Assembly (NCBI GenBank): GCA_001749745.1
Contig: JWTM01000101.1
Span: 1 to 64,000, forward strand
Length of the DNA: 64,000 nucleotides
DNA from: Candidatus Marispirochaeta associata
GTDB taxonomy: Bacteria > Spirochaetota > Spirochaetia > JC444 > Marispirochaetaceae
Reading direction: 5' to 3'
Part shown: in pieces, positions 9,601 through 17,708 of the stretch
Position numbering within the stretch: the stretch's first letter is position 1
Layout of the letters: every line of letters begins with the position of its first letter
The notes under the pieces: generated by a model
Told to the model about the DNA's origin: nothing
Seen by the model: the letters and a program-made list of their open reading frames with translations, nothing else
Database searches by the model: none
Program-made: the position numbers and the translations under genes

Positions 9601-11045
9601 GAGAGCGGTGTGGTCGAGACATTGACGGTAGCTGTGTCGGTGATCGAGTAGACTGTATCCGTTACTGTGACGATGTCAGTTCCGGCGTTATCTCCGGCGG
9701 TGTAGATATTACCGGCCATTCCGGGATTGCTGCTGCCAGTGGTTGTGATCGCATAGGTGTAGGTGCCCGAGCCGCCGGAGGTATCGAAGGTGATCTGCTG
9801 TCCGGCATAGAGATCGATTAACGGCGGTGTCATCGTCAGCGGCGTGTAGACGTCGACCTGAGCCGCCGATTGGCTCTGATTGTCGGCGGTCGCCAGATCG
9901 TCGGCGGCGGCTACATCGGCGAGGAGGTAGTAGTCTCCCGCCACCGAAGGCCAGGTGCCGCTGATCGCCACCGGTGTCGAAGAGCCGGCGCCGGTGCCGC
10001 CTAGGATGGTACCGAAGTCGACGATGAAGTCGCTCCCGCCGATGTTTGTATCCGTGGAAGCGTAGATCCGCCAGGTAAGGTCCTCGCTTCCTGCGGCACT
10101 TCCGTTATTATCGATATTGAAATCGGCGGTGAAGGCCGTGCTAATTTGAGCGGTGGCCGCCGGGGCGACATTGATGATCGCCGTTGGAGCATAGTCGACG
10201 TTGGTTACCACCGGCGCGGCGACGACAGTTACCACTGCCGGGGCTGGGGATCGGCCGTCGTAGCCGTCGGTAAGGGTAATCTGGTCTGTTCCGGGATTGG
10301 GGCCGGCGGTGTAGCTATAACTTGCCCCGCCTCCGATACCGGTTAGACTGCCGGAACCGTTGGTCGTTACCGCATAAGAGAAGGGCCCGTCGCCGCCCAC
10401 CGCGGCGAACTCGACTGTTTGGCCGGTATAGACCGTGATTGTCTGGGGATTGAGACTCAAGGGTTTAGCGACGACCGTGACAGTAGTCGTTGCCGTATCG
10501 AGGGCACTGTCGGTAACCCGTACCGTGTCGGTTCCGGCCAGGTTTCCGGCGGTGTAGTTTGCTCCCGTAAACGATCCGCCGCTGTTGTTTGTAGGAATGT
10601 CGTAGGTGTAGCCGGCTGTGCCGCCGATACCGCTGAAGGTGAGACTTCCGCCGGTATAGACGGTTTGTGCCGTCGGGCTGATTCCTAGTCCGAGCGTGCC
10701 GGAGTCGATGGTGTAAACCGCCTCCACCTTGTTCCCGGCGTCGTCGCTGATTCGAATCCGTGTGGTTTCGGCGCTAGTTGGGGCCGTGTAGATATTTCCA
10801 ATGATGGATCCGGTACCTGAAACTACAGTATACGTGTATGGAGGAATGCCGCCGGAGACATCCAAGGTAAGCGAAGAATTGATCAATAGTACTGTCGAGG
10901 AAGGTGAAACAGTCAGAGCCTTCCCGTCCGGGCCGTCGACAATATCCTCGAGGGTGAAGGGGTCCTGGCAAGCAGAGAACAGAATCAACGCGCTTAGAAG
11001 GAGAATAGAGAATAAACGCCCTGTATTCTGTCTATTATCAGTCAT
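6612..11045 (-). CDS. Giant surface lipoprotein: Ig-like repeats, eight CARDB-like repeats, C-terminal PPC-like domain
   Basis: A 1477-residue predicted lipoprotein: hydrophobic leader and lipobox LFSAC with C26. Four Ig-like units sharing L-x-P-x6-VYTG...GG...YTA...GTD...VTD occupy about residues 43-275 plus one more after the first CARDB unit. Eight CARDB-like units of about 110-120 residues follow, each with WxxYxSxD, an I-xSG turn, GxWPxxAGxYYLI and a DE/DDxxxxN end. The last 120 residues resemble a bacterial pre-peptidase C-terminal (PPC) domain (DDLDLYVYDEN, YYIEVYAY). CARDB and PPC domains are usually extracellular adhesion or glycan-contact modules, so a cell-surface adhesin or scaffold is inferred. 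It follows the beta-barrel gene by only 9 bases on the same strand, suggesting export or anchoring as a pair. No enzymatic domain is recognised. Confidence 0.85.
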   Translation of the reverse strand: MTDNRQNTGRLFSILLLSALILFSACQDPFTLEDIVDGPDGKALTVSPSSTVLLINSSLTLDVSGGIPPYTYTVVSGTGSIIGNIYTAPTSAETTRIRISDDAGNKVEAVYTIDSGTLGLGISPTAQTVYTGGSLTFSGIGGTAGYTYDIPTNNSGGSFTGANYTAGNLAGTDTVRVTDSALDTATTTVTVVAKPLSLNPQTITVYTGQTVEFAAVGGDGPFSYAVTTNGSGSLTGIGGGASYSYTAGPNPGTDQITLTDGYDGRSPAPAVVTVVAAPVVTNVDYAPTAIINVAPAATAQISTAFTADFNIDNNGSAAGSEDLTWRIYASTDTNIGGSDFIVDFGTILGGTGAGSSTPVAISGTWPSVAGDYYLLADVAAADDLATADNQSQSAAQVDVYTPLTMTPPLIDLYAGQQITFDTSGGSGTYTYAITTTGSSNPGMAGNIYTAGDNAGTDIVTVTDTVYSITDTATVNVSTTPLSTTVDYVVGTASNLVSTNLSSSTIDGDFTLDNIGTADGGYPVAWSVYASANTILGPQDFVIDSGSEPQLTASSGTSVIFSGTWPAAAGDYYLIIEIETLDDNTTGNNRSTTASQTTVSGSGPLDIEYVIPAVSDPGAAVLTGSTLNESFDLQNSGTDAGTADVYWTAYLSADMTLDTNLDTPIDSGIEPGLGGGASNTGIAVSGSWPTTAGTWYLIVTETASDEQTAGDIGVSAAVTVADPAVDYRIPAINVTGTPALVGSAVSADFQIENISSDPGTDTIYWTAYASLDTVINSGSDPVLASGVITADIAGGAFSTPQTISGNWPTSPGSYYVLVRLYSGDDVNGVNDQQQSGPHTISLPNIEYGVSSITAGDPTPNAGSAISESFTLHNSGADAGSASLNWYVYLSTDNVYDPGVDLLIDSGSVAGGLDGDDAAAGGPDETTIAITATWPETAGTRYLIVRESADDETTADEWLASAAFAVQSVSLDIDYLVTTVPAGGAAQVGDPINDSFIISNQGGDAGSSTLNWYIYRSTNAVYDNGDTLIDAGSIVGGLAAGGNSGAITIDGDLVGGNWTAAGTYYLIARVQAADETDTTNNFGIGGSFSITDPIAPTPDYVVSSISTEIPLVTAESAVSETFSIANVGGAGGVDITWTAYASTDTSLGGDTVIGSGTVSGGLPAGGSAVDIPINGFWPNLSGNFYIIVEVDATDETNRNDVGVSAATIEVRLPPDYVIDSPDLDAIRYGGNLGETLSALGGGTPNFTIREANGQDGIFTLSWKIYISADEYLDAGDTTVLSQGTLPALNAGASSAPINFDDTLPGAPGMHYYIIQVSAPDDKDTGNNVLVTPALYYWDPAPKTETPGTTAIDNSFGSASEYYLKFNSGDGINITGEIDEFAKRDMFVVRTGADPGLTTFEIDLTWAAGFDDLDLYVYDENTDLLDFSITTSINMEPVLSVAVVPNSTYYIEVYAYLNNDTAPAKNNSPGEPYSLIITAP

Positions 11046-11054
11046 ATTCAGCCT

Positions 11055-12107
11055 TTAAAATGATACCCCGATTCTTGGAGAAAAACCGTAGATCAGCGAT
11101 AATCCGTCGACAAAGAGGACGGCGTCAAATAATAGCTGGAGGGTATAGCGGGAGAAATGCAGATCCGCTCCCATTCCGGCGGCAGCGGCCGGGATCGGTT
11201 TGTACTGCAGTTCCCTACCGTCGGGCAATACCGCCAGTAGGCCTCCGCCGAGTCCCAGTTTCAACTTCGGCTGGACGAACCCGCTTGTCGAAGCCTGATA
11301 GCGATATTCCGGTATAAGACTTAAGAGGAATCCATGGGTTCCGGCGGCGAAGCCCTCGGCCCTGAAGTACATCACGCCCAGGGAGGCTCCCAAGACAGAT
11401 TCTGGACTGCGCTGGTAGCCGACAAAAAGTGAGGGCCAGATACCGAACTTAAAATAGCGGCCGGCTTCTCCGGCGGCGAGAAAGAGTCCCAGATCCGCCG
11501 CGTAAACCATGCCCGTCTCAGGCATATCGGTTACAGTCTCATCGGCCTCTTCCGATTCAATTATCTCCACCGCTTCAGCAGCTGCTGTATCTTCATCGGC
11601 CTTTTCCTCCTCGACTGATGCTTCAGTTTCAATCGGTTCTTCCTTCTCCGGAGGTTCCTCCCGGGGCAGCACGAGCTCTTCCCTCGCTTCGGCATAGTCC
11701 AGCACCGCCGCCGCCAGTGCTTCCGCCTGGCCCAGCAGAATGGTGTCGAAAGCCAGGGCCAGCTGTTCGCGAGCTTCAGTCTCGTAAATGAGTGTCGAAT
11801 CGACGCTTGCGGTAGCTGCGAGGCGATAGCGGATGTCTCCATCCTGTGCATTGTACTCTACCCGTATCAATACATCCGGGGACGAACTCGATCCTAGCAT
11901 CAGACCGGCGAGGTTGAGCTCCAAGATGATGCTTTCCCGAAAGAGCTGGGCCAGAGCCGGATCATCTTCTCCCGCGGAGACAATCTCCAACCCAATTTCC
12001 AAAGGTCGCCGATCCTCATTTCCGTCTTGAGCAGTTAGTCGGTCCGCGACCGACAAAAAGCACAATGAGGCTACAATAACTAGCAATCGATGCGGTCCCG
12101 GCTTCAT
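11055..12107 (-). CDS. Signal-peptide protein with C-terminal outer-membrane beta-barrel
   Basis: A 350-residue protein with an N-terminal signal peptide (ends near ADRLTAQD), a mixed domain of about 130 residues, a strongly acidic Glu/Pro-rich linker (about 148-195: EEPPEKEEPIETEA and similar), then a C-terminal region of alternating hydrophobic strands ending in GVSF. A terminal Phe after strands is typical of outer-membrane barrels recognised by BamA. The N-terminal part vaguely recalls the periplasmic FlgO/TolB-like nucleotide-independent folds seen in other spirochaete envelope proteins, but I do not recognise a family. It is the first gene of a two-gene operon with the giant lipoprotein (gap 9 bases). 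A TATAAT on the minus strand (plus 12165-12170) may be its promoter. Confidence 0.75.
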   Translation of the reverse strand: MKPGPHRLLVIVASLCFLSVADRLTAQDGNEDRRPLEIGLEIVSAGEDDPALAQLFRESIILELNLAGLMLGSSSSPDVLIRVEYNAQDGDIRYRLAATASVDSTLIYETEAREQLALAFDTILLGQAEALAAAVLDYAEAREELVLPREEPPEKEEPIETEASVEEEKADEDTAAAEAVEIIESEEADETVTDMPETGMVYAADLGLFLAAGEAGRYFKFGIWPSLFVGYQRSPESVLGASLGVMYFRAEGFAAGTHGFLLSLIPEYRYQASTSGFVQPKLKLGLGGGLLAVLPDGRELQYKPIPAAAAGMGADLHFSRYTLQLLFDAVLFVDGLSLIYGFSPRIGVSF

Positions 12108-12164
12108 CCAATCCTTTAGGTTCCCATAATATATCGTCGATTTTGGGTATAAATCAGGGAAACT

Positions 12165-12193
12165 ATTATATTTTCGGCTATTAGGGCCAAAAA
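12165..12193 (-). promoter_or_regulatory. Possible promoter of the barrel/lipoprotein operon
   Basis: On the minus strand a consensus TATAAT (plus 12165-12170) lies about 60 bases upstream of the ATG at 12107, 17 bases from a poor -35 (TTTTTG). The surrounding 12108-12292 intergenic region is A+T-rich here and otherwise shows nothing recognised. Confidence 0.35.
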
Positions 12194-12292
12194 TACCACT
12201 GATAAAGGGAGGAAACGTGGATTTGGTTTTTCAATGGGGTAAGGCGAGAAGAGGTAATGATGACCGAGAAAGAAATGCTTCTCAGCAAAGCC

Positions 12293-14239
12293 TCACTTCT
12301 TCTTGCGCTTCTTCTCCGTATCGTCGTGCAGCCGGGAGATCAGACTGTGGTACTTGTCCTGGATGTATTGGCGTTTGACCTTTAGGGTTTGGGTCAGTTC
12401 CTTGCCGATGGCGAAGTCGTTCTTGACCGGCATGATCTTTTTCACGAACTCGAAGGGCTTGAATCCCTGTTCCTTAGAGATCAGCCGGTTCACCTCTTTC
12501 AACAGCACCTCGTAGATCTTGTCCTGCTCGATGGAATCTTCCCCTTCGGTGGCGATGGTGAAATCGGTCAGCTTGAGCTCGGCGGCCAGCTTCATCAGCT
12601 CCTCCTCGTTGACTGCGACAATGGCCGAGAGCTGTTTCTGATCCTGCCCCAGCACAACCGCGTGGTCGATGTAGAGGCTCTCCTTCATCTTATCCTCGAT
12701 CGGTTCGGGTTCGACGTTCTCGCCGCCCATCAAGACGATGGTATCCTTCAGCCTGCCGACGATAATCACCTCGCCGTTCTCCGAACGCACCGCTAAGTCC
12801 CCCGTGTTCATCCAGCCTTCGTCGTCGAGCACGGCTTTCGTGGCCTCGGGGTTCTTGTAGTAGCCGAGCATAACCTGGGGGCCGCGGGCGAAGATGACGC
12901 CCTTCTCGCCGATATCGGTCTCGGTCCCGTCCTCCCTTCGAATCTGTACCTCCGTATTGTCGAAAGGGATGCCGGTGGATCCGAAGGTGTTGCGCGCAAA
13001 GGTGCGCGAGAGAATCCCCGGGGCGCATTCGGTCATGCCGTAGGCGTTGACGATCTTGATCCCTAAGGCGTTGAAGATCTCGTCCAGGTACTTGGGTAAG
13101 GATCCCGCCGCCGAAGTCGCTCCCCGTAAACGCCCCCCGACCTTCTCCCGGAATGGTGTGAAGAGTTTATGGGCCGCCAGATGTCCGGGGAAGAGGAGGA
13201 TCATCCGCAAGAGATGGTAGATCCAGGTAATTCCCTTTATTAAGGGATTGCGTTTGTGGAGCGAGATATAGCAGCCTTTGAGGTACTGGGTTGAACTTAG
13301 GTATTGTTGATTGAGCTTTATAAAGAAGAATATCAGGTGCCGTTTGAAGGCGGGCATCTGGCTCAAGGCTTTGATCATCTTCTGGTAAATCGACTCCCAA
13401 ACCCGGGGTACGGATATTATGATTTCCGGTTTGACTTCCAAGAGGTCGGCGGCGAAGCGCTTGGCCGAGGAGTAGACCAGGGTGAGCGCCGATGAGATCG
13501 CGCAGTATTCGAAGGCCCGCTCATAGACATGCCAGGAGGGGAGCATGACCACCGTTCTTTCCGCCTTGGTGGGATCTATCTCTAAACGCGGTGTATTGGC
13601 CACGACGTTCTGTAAGAAGTTGGCGTGGGTGAGCATCACCCCTTTCGGATTTCCCGTCGTGCCCGAGGTATAGACGATAGTAATCATATCTTGAGGATCA
13701 ATCTGCTTGGAGAGGTTCGCGATCAGATCCGGCGTATCCTCGAGGTATTTCTCTCCGGCCTCGCAGAGGTCGTTGTAGCACACGATCTTCTTGGCCAGAG
13801 ACCTCGGGAGGTCGGAATCGTTGGATTCCAGAATAAAGATGCTTCGGCAGCGTTTCCAATCCTCATTCGTGAAAACCGGCAGCAGCTCCGATAATTGCGC
13901 CTGAGTTTCTAAAATAAGATAGACCGAGTCGGAGTGGTGATAGATGAACTGCACCTCCCGCGGGGTGGTGTCCGATCCCCGGGGTACGGAGACCGCCCCG
14001 ATGGCCATCAGCGCGAAGTCGGTGGCGATCCACTCGAAGCGGTTATTCATGAAGAAGCCCACGTGATCCTTGCGGTCGATGCCGTAGGCCTTGAAGCCGG
14101 CGCTCAGTACCTCAATCAGGCGAGCGAACTCCTTGAATGTGCGCGTCTCGGTGGTTGTTCCGTTAATAAATTGATGGGAGATCCGATCGGGATACTCCTC
14201 TGCAGTCTGAAAAGGAATATCTAAGAGGGATTGGTACAT
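12293..14239 (-). CDS. Long-chain acyl-CoA synthetase (AMP-forming)
   Basis: A 648-residue member of the ANL superfamily that activates fatty acids to acyl-CoA through an acyl-adenylate. The P-loop signature YTSGTTGNPKGVMLTHANF lies near residues 191-209, NAYGMTECAP near 400, and GWMNTGDLA with the following GRLKDTIVL near 470-490, all in the canonical order. The N-terminus (YQSLLDIPFQTAEEYPDRIS) and an insertion of about 60 residues before the AYGMTE motif fit the long bacterial FACL type. The C-terminus is unusually basic (TEKKRKKK). ATG at 14239 is preceded on its strand by AAGGAT. It appears to be transcribed alone. Membrane association is expected for the family. Confidence 0.92.
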   Translation of the reverse strand: MYQSLLDIPFQTAEEYPDRISHQFINGTTTETRTFKEFARLIEVLSAGFKAYGIDRKDHVGFFMNNRFEWIATDFALMAIGAVSVPRGSDTTPREVQFIYHHSDSVYLILETQAQLSELLPVFTNEDWKRCRSIFILESNDSDLPRSLAKKIVCYNDLCEAGEKYLEDTPDLIANLSKQIDPQDMITIVYTSGTTGNPKGVMLTHANFLQNVVANTPRLEIDPTKAERTVVMLPSWHVYERAFEYCAISSALTLVYSSAKRFAADLLEVKPEIIISVPRVWESIYQKMIKALSQMPAFKRHLIFFFIKLNQQYLSSTQYLKGCYISLHKRNPLIKGITWIYHLLRMILLFPGHLAAHKLFTPFREKVGGRLRGATSAAGSLPKYLDEIFNALGIKIVNAYGMTECAPGILSRTFARNTFGSTGIPFDNTEVQIRREDGTETDIGEKGVIFARGPQVMLGYYKNPEATKAVLDDEGWMNTGDLAVRSENGEVIIVGRLKDTIVLMGGENVEPEPIEDKMKESLYIDHAVVLGQDQKQLSAIVAVNEEELMKLAAELKLTDFTIATEGEDSIEQDKIYEVLLKEVNRLISKEQGFKPFEFVKKIMPVKNDFAIGKELTQTLKVKRQYIQDKYHSLISRLHDDTEKKRKKK

Positions 14240-14413
14240 CGCTTCTATCCTTATTGCGTGCTTCGGAGATCAGGTCTCTCGACGAGTCTGTTCTTACTAT
14301 ACCCTTTAATCGACGATAGAGATAGTTGGAACAGGGCATTAGTTGAGCTGTTTTGGCAGGATTAGATGCTGCGATTAGTTACTTGTTGGGTTTTCGGCTG
14401 GTGAGAGAGATAG

Positions 14414-14442
14414 ACCGACGGCGCCGGAACGGAACCGTCGGT
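14414..14442. other. Hairpin in the 14240-14468 intergenic region
   Basis: ACCGACGG (14414-14421) pairs with CCGTCGGT (14435-14442). It lies just downstream of the small membrane-protein gene read on the minus strand, but no T-run follows on either strand, so a terminator role is only possible. Confidence 0.3.
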
Positions 14443-14468
14443 GTGTCTATTATAGCTAGGATCTCTAA

Positions 14469-14678
14469 TTATGCCGCGCTGTGGACGCGGGTGATTTCGG
14501 TAGCATTGACCATGGATGCTTCGGCGCCTTCCTCTTTCTGCGCGCCGACGCGGACAATGGCGGCCGCAGCTGCAAGGCCGGCAATCCCGGGCAGCAGAGT
14601 AATCGTCGGCAGGGAGAGTCCAATGCTGGCTCCCAGGGTTATCACACTAATCAGAATAAGCACGTAGGCATCTCGCAT
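14469..14678 (-). CDS. Small two-helix membrane protein, unknown function
   Basis: A 69-residue protein, MRDAYVLILISVITLG at its start, with two hydrophobic segments (about 5-21 and 25-44, AGLAAAAAIVRVG) and a polar tail. I do not recognise a family. The ATG at 14678 is chosen over an upstream in-frame start because GGAGG lies 7 bases before it. A textbook promoter (TTGACA, 17 bases, TATTAT) sits on the same strand just upstream, overlapped by a perfect 12-bp palindrome, which argues that this is a real, strongly and possibly regulated small gene. Opposite-strand frames overlap it but lack such signals. Confidence 0.65.
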   Translation of the reverse strand: MRDAYVLILISVITLGASIGLSLPTITLLPGIAGLAAAAAIVRVGAQKEEGAEASMVNATEITRVHSAA

Positions 14679-14701
14679 AACGAACCTCCATTCGTTCAAT
14701 T

Positions 14702-14739
14702 TATATCGATATAATAATAACGAATTGGGAGGCTGTCAA
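14702..14739 (-). promoter_or_regulatory. Strong sigma-70-type promoter with palindromic operator
   Basis: Read on the minus strand: TTGACA (plus 14734-14739), a 17-base spacer, TATTAT (plus 14711-14716). A perfect palindrome TATATCGATATA (plus 14702-14713) covers the downstream half of the -10 box and the start-point region, a classic repressor position. It drives the small membrane-protein gene starting at 14678. Confidence 0.7.
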
Positions 14740-14851
14740 GTGTAATCGGTAAAAAATTATCTAATTGGGCAAGAATAGTGCCGATAGAGGGAGGTTAGGC
14801 TACGGAGAGCCCGCAAAGGGACCCTCCGCAGAATGGAACGCTATAAGAGGT

Positions 14852-16315
14852 TTAGGCCTTTACCACCAAGTTCTGACTCTCGTCGAACTTGGCCAGGGTC
14901 TCCTCGGAGGGAGCCTTGGTGAAGAGGCTTACCGCCACAACGGCGATAAAGGCGAGGAGAAAGCCGGGGAGGAGTTCGTAGAAGTACTCCCCTTCGATGG
15001 AGATGTAGTTCTTGACGATGAAGATCGTCGCCGAGCCGACCAGCATCCCGGCCAGGGCGCCCCATTTGGTGGTTTTCCGCCACAGCAGCGAGAGGATGAC
15101 CACCGGACCGAAAGCCGCGCCGAAGCCGCCCCAGGCATAGCCCACCATGGCGAGGATTGTTCCCCCGTCTCGAGAGGCGATTATGTAGGCCAAAAGGGCG
15201 AATCCTGCGACCCCGAGACGGCTGATCCACTCCTTATGCTTGTCGTCCAGCTTGGCGATGGCGGGAATGTCCTCGGTTAAGGAGGATGTCAGTACCAGAA
15301 GCTGAGAGTCTGCGGTGGACATGACCGCCGCGAGAACCGCCGCCAGTACGAAACCGCCGAAGATGGGATGGAAGAGGGTGCTCGTCAGGGCCAGGAAGAT
15401 CCGCTCGCTGTTGCCGCCCTCGCCGGAAACGCCTTCCAGGGGGAAAACCGAGTTGTAGCCGATGCCGATCAGGCCGATCATGGTGGCCAGTACCAGACAG
15501 ATCACCATCCAGGAGATGCCGATGCGCCGCGCCCGGGGCACCGACTCGACATCCTTGATCCCGATAAAGCGCGCCAGAATGTGGGGCTGTCCGAAGTAAC
15601 CGAATCCCCAGGCCATCAGCGATGCGCCGGTGATCCAGCTGGTAGCAACGGTGAATGCTCCGGGATTGGCGGCGGTGATGTTCGCTCCCGAGCTTGCGAA
15701 GGCGATAAATCCTAAGAGGGCGCAGAAGACGAGGGCCGTCAGCATCAAGAGTCCCTGAATCAGGTCGGTCCAGCAGACCGCCACATAGCCGCCCAGGAAG
15801 GTATAAGAGACCACCACCAGGGTGGTGACGATCAAGGCCACCTGCTCGCTGGCGCCGAAGGTGTGGGCGAAGAGCAGGGTGCCGCCCTTCAAGCCCGAGG
15901 CGACATAGAGGGTAAAGAAGACCAGAATTACAATGGTTGAAACAATCTTCAGGATGCCCCGGGTGTCGTCGAAGCGGTTGGAGAAGTAAGACGGCAGGGT
16001 CACAGCCTTGAGCTTCTCGGTAAGGCCCCGCAGGCGTCCGGCAACGATGAGCCAGTTGAGATAGGCGCCCAAGGAGAGCCCGAGGGAGATCCAGACTCCT
16101 TCTACCAGGCCGCCGGCGAATACGGCGCCGGGCAATCCCAGCAACAACCAGCTGGACATGTCGGAGGCGCCGGCGCTGATGGCGCTGGTGGCGGCGCCGA
16201 TGGTGCGGCTTCCAATGAGGAAATCCTCATTTGTCGCGGTACGCTTCAACGAAATGTAGCCTATAGCCAGCATCATCACCAGATAGAGGGCAAACTGCAC
16301 ATACAAGATTGTCAT
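14852..16315 (-). CDS. putP: Sodium/proline symporter
   Basis: A 487-residue SSS-family transporter with about 13 predicted membrane helices. The PutP-type hallmarks are visible: DFLIGSRTIG near residue 30, SDMSSWLLLGLPGA near 51-64, and the family signature FGYFGQPHILARF near 238-250, with VMSTADSQLLV near 345. It would import L-proline with Na+ across the cytoplasmic membrane. Length is typical (E. coli PutP is about 500 residues). On its strand AAAGGA precedes the ATG at 16315. The gene is not obviously part of an operon; the small membrane protein lies downstream with its own promoter. Confidence 0.93.
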   Translation of the reverse strand: MTILYVQFALYLVMMLAIGYISLKRTATNEDFLIGSRTIGAATSAISAGASDMSSWLLLGLPGAVFAGGLVEGVWISLGLSLGAYLNWLIVAGRLRGLTEKLKAVTLPSYFSNRFDDTRGILKIVSTIVILVFFTLYVASGLKGGTLLFAHTFGASEQVALIVTTLVVVSYTFLGGYVAVCWTDLIQGLLMLTALVFCALLGFIAFASSGANITAANPGAFTVATSWITGASLMAWGFGYFGQPHILARFIGIKDVESVPRARRIGISWMVICLVLATMIGLIGIGYNSVFPLEGVSGEGGNSERIFLALTSTLFHPIFGGFVLAAVLAAVMSTADSQLLVLTSSLTEDIPAIAKLDDKHKEWISRLGVAGFALLAYIIASRDGGTILAMVGYAWGGFGAAFGPVVILSLLWRKTTKWGALAGMLVGSATIFIVKNYISIEGEYFYELLPGFLLAFIAVVAVSLFTKAPSEETLAKFDESQNLVVKA

Positions 16316-16453
16316 TAGATAATCCTTTTTGAAGAGAGATTGGAGACGATTATATCAGAATATTGAAATATTTAAAGGGAAGAGTGGAGAATATTGTAAA
16401 TCTTGCTGTCATTTTGTCCGTAGGGAGATTTGGAGGCGTCCAGCAGGGGCTGT

Positions 16454-17626
16454 CTATGCCTGCCGCGACTTCGATCGGCGCCGGAGAAAGGCGATCGATT
16501 CCCGCTCCAGGGGAAAGGTTTCCCGGGGGAGTTCCTGAATGAGAGCATCCGGCTTATCGAGTTCCTCCGAGGGGACCACAATCCTGAGGCCGAAGGGCGT
16601 CTCGATCTCCACGGCAGTCTCATCCGCCCGGACATGACGGCCGTCGAGGGTCAGTGCGGCGGTGCCGGAGGTATGAATCGCCTTCCGGTTATCGATGCGC
16701 TCCTCTCTATCGTGAGCGCAGACGCTGCGGCAGAATCCGCAGACGGTGTAGTAGAGCCAGTCGGGATCGAAGACGGCCCGGCGATAGTCGTCGAAGCTGC
16801 TGTCGTCGGCCTGCATCTGGGGATCCGCTTTCTGCAGGCTGATGCAGAGCCGGTCCAGCTCCGGCTTGGAATCGGGGAGGGGCCGGCCTAATCGAAAGGG
16901 GCTCCAATTAGACCAGCTGCCGTTCCGGGAGAGCCCCTCGTAGCCTGTGCAGCCGATCCAGCAGCAGGTATTGGGCTCTTTGCGGGCGATGGTTTCTCGG
17001 ATTCCCGCGACCTCCAGGGCCATAGACTCCCGGGGCGGGATCATCCCCACCGGGCAGACGGCGGTGCAGATCCGGCAGCCGTCGCAGGGGTGCTCGTCGT
17101 CCGGGATCGGATCGTCGGGAATCAGTTCGGCCGCGGTAAGGACGCTTCCCAGCTCCACCAGGGCGCCGTACTCCCGGGTCATCAGGTTGCCGCTCCACCC
17201 GAGTCGCCCGATGCCGGCGGCCAAGGCGGCGTAGCGGTGGGAGAAGGCCGGATGAAACTCGGTCATCTCGGTCACGTCCGCCGCCCCCTCCTCGGGACGG
17301 TAGTTGTTGTTGATATCCACGTTTACGGCGGCATAACCTTCTCTCCGGAGTGTTTCGGCGACCATATCGCCGATAGAGTAGAGTCGCTGAACGGTCTCCT
17401 TGCGGTCGTCGCAGTGGGGACGCCAGGATCTCTTGGCAATGAAGTCGTTCACCTTTCTCCGGTCCAGTACGAGGGCGAAGCTGAGCACCGAGCGTGCTTC
17501 GGGCAGCAGATAGCGGGGATCGGCCGAAGGCGGTCCTTGGCTAAGAGTATCCGCAGAGGCAATCCCGACCAAGGGTGCTCCCTGCGCGCGAATGAGAGAT
17601 TTGATGCTGCGTGAAAGTGCTTCCAT
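16454..17626 (-). CDS. QueG/reductive-dehalogenase-like 4Fe-4S protein
   Basis: A 390-residue iron-sulfur protein. A ferredoxin-type cluster CDGCRICTAVCP lies near residues 179-190 and a second Cys group CGFCRSVC near 306-313; TCCWIGC lies between. The N-terminal region (residues 1-175), with AAGIGRLGWSGN near 139 and YGALVELGSVLT near 154, resembles the cobalamin-associated N-domain shared by epoxyqueuosine reductase and reductive dehalogenases. True QueG proteins end in HEAT-like repeats not seen here, so tRNA modification is unlikely; it fits the broad group of uncharacterised QueG-like reductases. It is divergent from the second Fe-S gene, whose promoter lies between them, so both may share control. 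The physiological substrate is unknown. Confidence 0.7.
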   Translation of the reverse strand: MEALSRSIKSLIRAQGAPLVGIASADTLSQGPPSADPRYLLPEARSVLSFALVLDRRKVNDFIAKRSWRPHCDDRKETVQRLYSIGDMVAETLRREGYAAVNVDINNNYRPEEGAADVTEMTEFHPAFSHRYAALAAGIGRLGWSGNLMTREYGALVELGSVLTAAELIPDDPIPDDEHPCDGCRICTAVCPVGMIPPRESMALEVAGIRETIARKEPNTCCWIGCTGYEGLSRNGSWSNWSPFRLGRPLPDSKPELDRLCISLQKADPQMQADDSSFDDYRRAVFDPDWLYYTVCGFCRSVCAHDREERIDNRKAIHTSGTAALTLDGRHVRADETAVEIETPFGLRIVVPSEELDKPDALIQELPRETFPLERESIAFLRRRSKSRQA

Positions 17627-17671
17627 TGATTACCGCCGGATAATCTTACCAGCTGAGACAGCATTTAACAA

Positions 17672-17699
17672 TTGCGTTCTGCCGGTCATGCTTTATACT
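17672..17699 (+). promoter_or_regulatory. Promoter for the ferredoxin-like gene (leaderless layout)
   Basis: TTGCGT (17672-17677), 16-base spacer, TATACT (17694-17699). The ATG at 17709 begins 10 bases after the -10 box, close to where transcription would start, and there is no Shine-Dalgarno, so the mRNA is probably leaderless or nearly so. Confidence 0.6.
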
Positions 17700-17708
17700 G
17701 AATGGACT

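Noticed and set aside
12217..12375. GTG frame of about 52 codons with a GGAGG upstream, opposite the acyl-CoA synthetase 3' end
   Set aside because: It overlaps a well supported gene and the translated product is not protein-like; the GGAGG is probably coincidental.
16454..17626. queG (epoxyqueuosine reductase)
   Set aside because: Fe-S and N-domain features are similar, but the C-terminal HEAT-like repeats of QueG are absent and the second Cys group differs.
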